Of a DNA stretch of 64,000 nucleotides, positions 56,806 through 64,000 are shown piece after piece. Under the pieces are notes generated by a model. It searched no databases. It was not told the DNA's origin and was given only the letters and a program-made list of their open reading frames with translations. Location: assembly GCF_004193775.1 (NCBI RefSeq), contig NC_041005.1, positions 10,046,501 to 10,110,500 of the forward strand. The letters are read 5' to 3'. Source of the DNA: Glycine soja. Taxonomy: Eukaryota > Streptophyta > Magnoliopsida > Fabales > Fabaceae. The stretch's first letter is position 1; each line of letters begins with the position of its first letter. A program made the translations under genes and the position numbers.

Positions 56806-57723
56806 AGTTTTTTTACCCATCTACACCTTTTCTCTCCATAAAATTCCCAAAGTACATCACTTTGCATTTCATATCCCAAAATGCATGAGCTTTGAGCTTC
56901 TTTGAGAAGTTGGGATTTGCCACCCTGACTTCTGAACGTTGGTTTTAATTTTTTTTAATTTTCATTTTATTTTCATTTTTAAATTTGTTTTAATTTAAAT
57001 TATTAAAATAATTTAAATATTATATTATATAAAAAATATTTTTAATTGATATCATGTTAAATACTTATCATGTTCTCACGTCATGGTTGTGTGTAAACTA
57101 TGTGTCGCCGTTTTTCACTTTACAAAATATTTTACATGTTTACGACAATCTTTGGTTTACTACCATACGAATTAATGTGACAAGAATACGAATGAGATGA
57201 TGAGATAATAGAATTCTGATCCAAGGAGAAGGAGGATTGCAAATGTGTATGGTTTCATCTCGCATTCCTAATAATGAGATGGATGAAAAAGAAGATGAAC
57301 GGGAAAATTGCCGACAACAAGACCATAATAAAAACAATTGTCTCAACATGTCTTCATCTTCAATTTTTCCTCAAGACAACTATTATTGTTTAAGTATTTT
57401 ATTTATAATATAATAAAATGTTCTTCTATAAATAAATTGTTAAACAAAAAATATTATTTTTTTTTTAAAAAAATTAATGACATAAATAAACAAATTATAT
57501 TTAGTAAAATAATAATATTATAAAAAAAATAATTTAAATTAAAACATAAATTTAAAAATAAAAGTGAAATACAAATTAAAAAAAATTAAAACCAACATTC
57601 AGGGTGACAAATCCTAACTTCTCAAAGAAGCTCAAAACTGAGGCATTTTGGGATATAAAATGTAAAGTAATATATTTTGAGAATTTTATGGAGAGAGAAG
57701 GTGTAAATGGATAAAAAATCACT
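56806..57723. mobile_element. TIR element with inverted arms of ~200 bp or more
   Basis: The left arm (56806 to about 57050) and right arm (about 57490-57723) are imperfect inverted copies. Shared landmarks, in left-arm orientation, are TTACACCTT/CTACACCTT, TCTCTCCATAAAATTC, CATATCCCAAAATGC, TTTTGAGCTTCTTTGAGAAG, TTRGGATTTGYCACCCTGA and GTTGGTTTTAATTTTTTTTA. The loop of about 440 bp (57050-57490) has no transposase. Such a structure fits a long-TIR MITE or a MULE-derived element, or a foldback. No target duplication could be fixed. The right arm ends about 75 bp beyond the stop codon of the sulfate transporter gene, so it probably forms most of that gene's 3' UTR. Confidence 0.65.
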
Positions 57724-57797
57724 TCGGGTCTCTATTTCTATTCCCTCGACATTTCATCTACGTGTCCCATTTTTTTCTCTCAGCAAATTCATATTTT

Positions 57798-60700
57798 TCA
57801 TGGGTCCTCAACCACCTTTGGAGAACAATATGCAACAGCCTGTGCAACAGTGAGGAAGATCTTGTCCTCGCCAATCGTGTTTGCAAAACTGGATGCGTAA
57901 AGCTTGTCTGTCACTGCTGGCCCAGGATTTGCCAAAACAAGCTTGTACAAAAGAACAACTTACCGTAAGATACTAATTAGCTATAGTTGCATGGTAATAT
58001 CAGTTATAATTGTTTTCTTTTCTTTCTAATTAGTCATGCATAGTTAGTTACCTCAACACCCTTCTTCTCAAGACTTCTGTGTAACTCTTCAAAGGCTTGG
58101 ATGCCACTTGTGTCTATGTCCGTAACGGCTGCAACAAATTAAAACACAAAAATGAATAATAATATATAATAACAAGCCGAATGAAAATGAAGGTTTTACT
58201 GGAGGAGTTTAAGGTATAACAAAGGACAAAAGTAGAGAGTCTCACGTGACATTTCAACTATCAAAAACTGGATTTTTGTGCGGTAGTCTCCTTTTTCTTC
58301 ATCCATCAGCCATCTTAATATCCTGCAAGAGAATAGTTTTTAAGCGTCACGAATTCGTTCTAAACTGATCATTTTCTCTAATCCTTTGTGTTGGTTAAAA
58401 AGGGGAAACATATATTACTTGTTCATGAAAAATAAATTGAAACACAATTTCACAAGATTATGATGAAATTATTAAATCCTCCAGCTCCAAATATAGCGAA
58501 GTGAACCAACCCAATCAGATTATTACAATTGATTCTTCCTTCATTTTAATTTTATCATGTCTTTTAAACCCACCCTCACTCTCACCCACCGGCTTTACAC
58601 CTAATTATAATTAGAGAAATTTGATGCTAGCTTTGAAAATTTAAGTAAGGATCGATTTTGACTCTCTTTCAAACTCATTCAATTATTGGTTGAAAAACCA
58701 AAGAGCTATTTCTAGAACCCTCAGATTTATCTGAGAGTACCATAACAACTCTTTTATAATTATTAGATTATACCAACGACATGCAGATTTTGGACATCAT
58801 AAAAGCTAACTATTTCCCATAAGATATTGGATAGAAAATTGGGTATTCTTCTCATAATTGATTATATTTTTACATACACATCTAAATTTCGTCTTATGGT
58901 ACATATCATAGCTAGTGTTCCCTAACATGTTTTGAATAACACATCTGCCCTGCTTAGTAATTAGGCTAAATTTTTGTTGTTGCCAAAATAATAAATTAAA
59001 TAACTGTATAGATTGGATTGGTTTCACTTAAGCTCGAGTCTGGGATAAAACAATTTCTTATCTATCTATAAATGTACAGATGAAGGAGGACCACGTCTTT
59101 ACCTTTCTTTTACATAATTGGAGTTGGAAAAATATATTGCAGAATCGACTCTTACAATCAGTACACCTGGAATCTTACTAGCTTCTGGATATTGTTGAAT
59201 GTTTCTATACACAGTAGTCCTAGGAATCTTCCCCAGAATTGCAGTTCGGGGCCTTGTGACTTGTAATAGGATCTTGGCATAGGAAATAGAGACCTGCCAG
59301 TGTTTAGCAATTAATATACGAAAATGAACAAGACTAGCTTTGACATTTTAGAGCAAAAGGTACGTACTAAGCATTAATAATTATAGTAGTACTTACAGCA
59401 ATTAGAAGTCCTTTCTCAACCGAGACAAAAGCAACCCCAAAGAATGCACCCATGCAAGCAACAAAATCAAATTTATCTATCTTCCAGATCAAAATTGCTG
59501 CCTCATAGTCTACAAGGCTGATGACAGCAGAAATGATGATTGCAGAAAGAATGGCATTTGGAGTGTAGTAGAAAAGAGGAGTGATGAATTTCAGGGTTAA
59601 GAACACAACCACTGACATCACAATATTAGAGACTGCAGTTTGGCAGCCTGCCATGTAATTTACCGCAGACCGAGAGAAAGAACCTGAAGGTAACAAGAAC
59701 ATATATCAGAGGCTAAAAGAATTAGTCTTTGAAGCATTTGACTATATGATATTTATAGTCCCAAATTCTCTTCATGAGATAGACATTAAAATCAATAGAA
59801 ATAGATACAAATTTATCTGCTTTGTTTTTTCTTTTTCCATTTTTGTTTGATATTTCTGACTTCTAAGCTAAAAGTATATGCTTATAAGACATTACAACTT
59901 GTTGAAGATATATTTTTGTAACTGCATTATATTTTATTTTTCAGTTTTTAAAATAGGATTAGTAAATAAGTTGGTTTTCTATATTTTAGGAGTAAGTCAG
60001 TTTTAATGGATTAGCCTAGTCAATAAGTGGTTCCTATTTTTAAGAAATTAGTTTTAATATTCTGTTTTGCTAATATCTTGTTATCTAATTAGTTTATCTT
60101 TTGTTATTTATTGTATCGCTACTAAGAACAATTTGAATTAGAATAGAATAATTCTATTTCATCCGCTTACGTATTGTCTCTCTTCTCTCCTCTGTTTTTT
60201 ATAATTTTCTCCACATAACCAACAATTGGTATCAGAGCCTTATTCCTATGGGACCTGTACCATGGAAGGTGAAGCAAGTTTTTTCCACATAACTCTTCCA
60301 ATCTCTGATGGAGAGAATTATGATCTTTGGGAAGTGAAAATGAAATCCTACATGAAGTCTTTGGATTTGTGGGATGCAGTGGAAGAGGATTATGAAATAT
60401 ATCCATTGCCTGAAAATCCCACCATGGCCCAAATTAAAAATCACAAGGAAAGAAAGATGAAGAAGGCAAAGGCGAGGTCATGTTTGTTCACTGGTGTTTC
60501 ACAAATGATATTCACCAGAATCATGACTCTTAAATCACCCAAAGCAATTTGGGATTATCTGAAAGAGGAATACGCTGGAGATGATAGAATACAAAGCATG
60601 CAAGTGCTGAATTTAAGAAGGAAATTTGAGCTTCAAAGGATGGAAGAGTCAGAGAGAATCAAAGAATACTCAAACAAATTGTTGGGTATTGCCAACAAGA

Positions 60701-63700
60701 TAAAGTTGTAGAGAAGTGATTTTGCTGATTCGAGAATTGTAGAGAAAATTTTGGTAACGGTGCCGGAGAGGTATGAAGCATCTATAGCTTCATTGGAGAA
60801 CACAAAGGATCTGTCGAAAATAACATTGGCAGAAGTGCTACATGCCCTGCAAGCTCAAGAGCAGCGAAGGTTGATGAGGCAAGATCGTGTTGTCGAAGGT
60901 GCTTTACCCGCCAAACATCATGAAGTTGATGAAAGAAAAAAGGATTTTTTCAAGAAGAATCAACTAGCAAGCAGCGAAAACAGTGCAAACAACCAAGGTA
61001 AGGATAAAAAGAAAAATTATCCACCTTGTCAGCATTGTGGCAAAAAAGGTCATGCACCTTTCAGATGTTGGAGGAAACCAGATGCAAAATGTAACAAGTG
61101 CAACCAGATAGGGCATGAAGCGGTGATCTGCCCCAACAAAAATCACCATGATGAGGGAGCTCAGATTGCTAATCAAGAAGAAGAGGACCAACTGTTTGTG
61201 GCCACATGCTTCTTGAGTAGTGAATCAAGTGAAAGTTGGTTGATTGATAGTGGTTGTACGAACCACATGACATATGATAAGACTCTATTCAAGGATTTGA
61301 AGCCAACTAATGTCTCAAAGGTCAGAATTGGGAATGGTGGCTATATTCTAGTAAAAGGAAAAGAAACTATTGCAATTTCAACGTGTTCAGGTATCAAATT
61401 AATATCAGATATTTTTTATGTACCTAATATTGACCAAAACTTGCTAAGTGTAGGTCAGTTGATTAAAAAGGGATTTTAAGTGTCCTTTGAATATCAACAT
61501 TGCTTTATCTATGGCATTGTTGGCCGGGAAGTTCTAAGGGTTAAAATGAAAGGTAAAAGCTTTTCATTTGATCCAGCAGAGGAAGAGCATACAACCTATT
61601 TCACTCAAGTCACACCCACGAAACTCTGGCACAAGAGACTTGGTCATTGCCATCTTGAAAGAATGCTAAACATGAAAAAAAGAAAATATGCAAAAGAAAA
61701 TTTGAAGAAGTTTCAAATGGAGGAATGCAAATCTGTTAGCACACCAATGAATCAAAAGGAGAAGTTCAGCAAGGAAGAAGGTGTTGATAACATTGATGAA
61801 GGATATTATGGGAGCTTGATTGGATGTCTAATGTATCTCACTACAACAAGGTCAAACAATCTATTTTCTCAAAAGAACAAAACTGGAATTTATGTTGACA
61901 ATCAAGTAGCCATTGCTATTGCAAACAATCCCGTGTGTCATGGGAAGACTAAATATTTCAAAATCAAGGTCTATTATTTGATATAGATGCAACAAAATGA
62001 AAAAGTGAACTTAATTTACTACAAGTCTAAAGATCAACTGACTGACATGTTTACAAAGTCACTACCTATCAACAAACTTGAACTCTTAAGACAAAGAATT
62101 GAAGTTTGCAGTTCCAAAAGCAAGGAGGAGTGTTGAAGATATACTTTTGTAACTGCATAATATTTTATATTTTAGTTTTTAAAATAGGATTTAGTAAATA
62201 AGTTGGTTTCCTATATTTTAGGAGTAAGTCAGTTTTAATGGATTGGCCTAATCAATAAGTGGTTCCTATCTTTAAGGAACAAGTTAGTTTTAATATTCTG
62301 TTTTGTTAATATTTTATTATCTAATTAGTTTATCTTTTGCTATTTATTATATCGACAACAATTTGAATTAGAATAGAATAATTCTATTTCCTCCGCATAC
62401 GTATTGTCTCTCTTCTCTCCTCTATTTTTTATAATTTCCTCCACAAAACCAATAAATTTATAGTCCCAAATTCTCTTCATGTTCAGATAGACATTAAACT
62501 CAATAGAAATAGATACAAATTTATCTACTTAGTTTTTTCTTTTTCCATTTTTGTTTGATATTTCTGACTTCTAAGCTAAAAGTATATGCTTATAAGACAT
62601 TACAACTTATTGCAAATTTCTTAAACTTGCAGTTGATGACAAGTAGTTAGACTCATAAACATTGTCTTTGAGCTTACCTGTTGCTACATAACACGAAGTC
62701 ATGGAACCAACAACATTCATTGTTCCTAATGCCATCATTTCTCTGTTCCCATCCAATTGATAGTCTTTCATAGATGCAAATGTTCTTCCAATTGCTGTGG
62801 CTTCCTGACAACCAAAATAAAATGATTCAATTAAACTACAGGAGTTAATGGCCAAATACTCATCAAGAGAGGTATTTAATTTGTTGTCAAAGTTGCTTAC
62901 AGTCAATGCTATCATGCCGGCCACGATGCCAATTTTAAAACCTTTTCCAAGGTATTCTCCGGTAAAATAAATATCTTTAACAGATGATGGATTGATGCCT
63001 CTTTTTATTTTTCTTACCTTCACATATGAAAAAGACAAAAACTTTAGTTTAGCTGTAACTAATATTATGTCACTCACTATTTCAATTTCATAAAATACAC
63101 TAAATAGTCTGCAATATTTACGATGAAAATGGAAATCTATATACATACAATTTCTACTCCTTGCTTATCTGCACGGGTTATGAATACAATAAAAGTGGAC
63201 AAAATAACGGATATCAATGGAGCAATTGCTGGTACCCAGAAGAATTTCGTGTTTTTCTTTCCCTGAACCACAAAATATGAAATAATGAGAAAACAAATTA
63301 CAAATTCCTAATGAATAATTAGGGAACAATAGCAAAAGGAATAAGGGGGTGGTCAAATGTCTTACAATATATTTGGCAACCAGAAGAAAACCCAAAAAGC
63401 TAGCTCCCATGACTATAGTTTGCCAGTTCCACTGCATAACGTAAGATAGATAGGTGTTAAATTATTAATCAATTTTGTATTCAACATACATACACACCTA
63501 TTAGCAATTTTAATTTTCTGCATGGACTAATTCAGATTAGGACTCCTAATTAATAATTTGCATGCATATTGAGAGAGGGAATTGAGAGAATACTCCATGA
63601 TGAGCTGTATTGAATACTGAATGCATCACATGGACAATATCAGTGTTCGTTGTGAACTGTTTAGTTTTAATGCCAAGGAAACCCTTAAGCTGTTGAAGGG

Positions 63701-63925
63701 CAATTGTAATAGCAGCACCCCCCATAAAACCAACAATAGCAGCATGGGATAGGAAGTCAATCAGGAACCCTAACCTGAATGCAAAAATATAAATAAAAAA
63801 CAATGCAACCATAAGATTATCATGAGTATAATAAACAGTGCAATCATAGTTCAGCTGGTAGCATTTGCTCAAGACATAAAATCAGTAGTTGGAATATTTA
63901 AATGCAAAATATCTTCTAGAGCATT

Positions 63926-63959
<34 letters not shown>

Positions 63960-64000
63960 GTAGTATCATACCTAAGAACACCAAGCGTTGTTTAAGTAAT
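57798..64000 (-). CDS. High-affinity sulfate transporter (SULTR group 1-like), 3' part
   Basis: Proton/sulfate symporter of the SLC26/SulP family, plasma membrane, usually for root uptake. The 5' part lies right of the window. Exons on the minus strand: 64000-63972 (partial), 63774-63594, 63431-63366, 63262-63149, 63017-62901, 62804-62678, 59683-59397, 59293-59103, 58322-58246, 58128-58052, 57941-57798. They join in frame with GT-AG introns. Landmarks: [82 protein letters not shown], then the STAS domain ([33 protein letters not shown]) and the C-terminus CSPKVVEDP. In the edge exon the codon where the family has Gln (TQxTLG) reads TAA (63994-63992), so this copy may be a pseudogene or a variant allele. 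The large intron 59684-62677 holds Copia element F. Confidence 0.88.
59900..62454 (+). mobile_element. Copia element F in a sulfate-transporter intron
   Basis: The 5' LTR is 59900-60224 (325 bp, TGTTGAAGATATATTTTTG...AACCAACA), followed by the primer-binding site TGGTATCAGAGCC at 60227. A polypurine tract (AAAAGCAAGGAGGAG) ends at 62130, and the 3' LTR is 62131-62454. The LTRs are about 90% alike by eye. It lies antisense to the host gene. The expected 5-bp target duplication is missing; instead about 150 bp of intron sequence is repeated on both sides (59751-59900 and 62456-62608). The 3' LTR ends AATAAA where the 5' LTR has AACA. Confidence 0.88.
60262..62136 (+). pseudogene. gag-pol of Copia element F with a large internal deletion
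   Basis: gag starts [20 protein letters not shown] (60262); a TAG at 60709 interrupts it, then the same frame continues ([20 protein letters not shown]) to two zinc knuckles, [14 protein letters not shown] and [14 protein letters not shown]. Protease: [11 protein letters not shown] at about 61238. After a TAA at 61477 the frame runs on to the GAG-pre-integrase motif [20 protein letters not shown], then jumps directly to the end of RT ([35 protein letters not shown]) and RNase H ([32 protein letters not shown]). The whole integrase and the RT catalytic core are deleted. Confidence 0.88.
63928..63955. repeat. (AT)n microsatellite in a sulfate-transporter intron
   Basis: This AT dinucleotide run of about 28 bp lies just inside the intron next to the edge exon (donor at 63971). 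Confidence 0.9.

Noticed and set aside
1..64000. tRNA or rRNA genes
   Set aside because: No cloverleaf with A/B boxes or rRNA-like sequence was recognised by eye; a tRNAscan run would be decisive.

Overview
The window is eukaryotic plant DNA, most likely soybean (Glycine max) or a very close legume. It is AT-rich, its genes have introns, and it holds nested Copia retrotransposons, a CACTA element carrying a Ulp1-like protease ORF, and an Ogre-like gypsy tail of a kind abundant in legumes. The species call rests on recognised repeat families and was not checked by a search.

Layout. 1-7682: 3' part of a large Ogre/Tat-like LTR retrotransposon (plus strand) with several tandem-repeat arrays and an LTR promoter. 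7707-9432: non-autonomous long-TIR element of Mutator type. 9443-11280: no gene recognised. 11281-17101: decayed CACTA element (broken transposase, then a broken Ptta/En/Spm-Ulp1 ORF, then subterminal repeats and a right terminus). About 19300-34480: complete gene for cytosolic homomeric acetyl-CoA carboxylase (ACC1), 31 coding exons encoding 2260 residues, with a MITE and a TRIM element in introns. 35333-38883 (minus): organellar tRNA-modification GTPase MnmE/TrmE, 8 exons, 547 residues, convergent with ACC1. 40608-41293: fragments of a CRINKLY4-related receptor (CCR type) and an F-box gene. 41747-56454: minus-strand Copia element B, split by plus-strand Copia element C, which itself contains pieces of two further Copia elements (D and E). 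56806-57723: element with terminal inverted repeats of about 200 bp or more. 57798-64000 (minus): 3' part of a group-1 sulfate transporter gene (SULTR1-like); its large intron holds Copia element F.

Two genes look functional. ACC1 makes cytosolic malonyl-CoA for fatty-acid elongation and flavonoid synthesis. MnmE modifies U34 of organellar tRNAs. The sulfate transporter is continuous in frame over its last ten exons, but the partial exon at the window edge has an in-frame TAA, so its status is open. The rest is mobile DNA in layers. Two insertions are dated relative to each other by clear target-site duplications: B in host DNA (CAACT), then C in B (ATGAT). I did not find a convincing new gene system. 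The most unusual items are the roughly 150-bp duplication flanking element F, the palindrome-rich Mutator-like element, the shared TAATCGATTA dyads of three Copia LTRs, and the receptor-like gene fragment closed by a single Trp-to-stop change.
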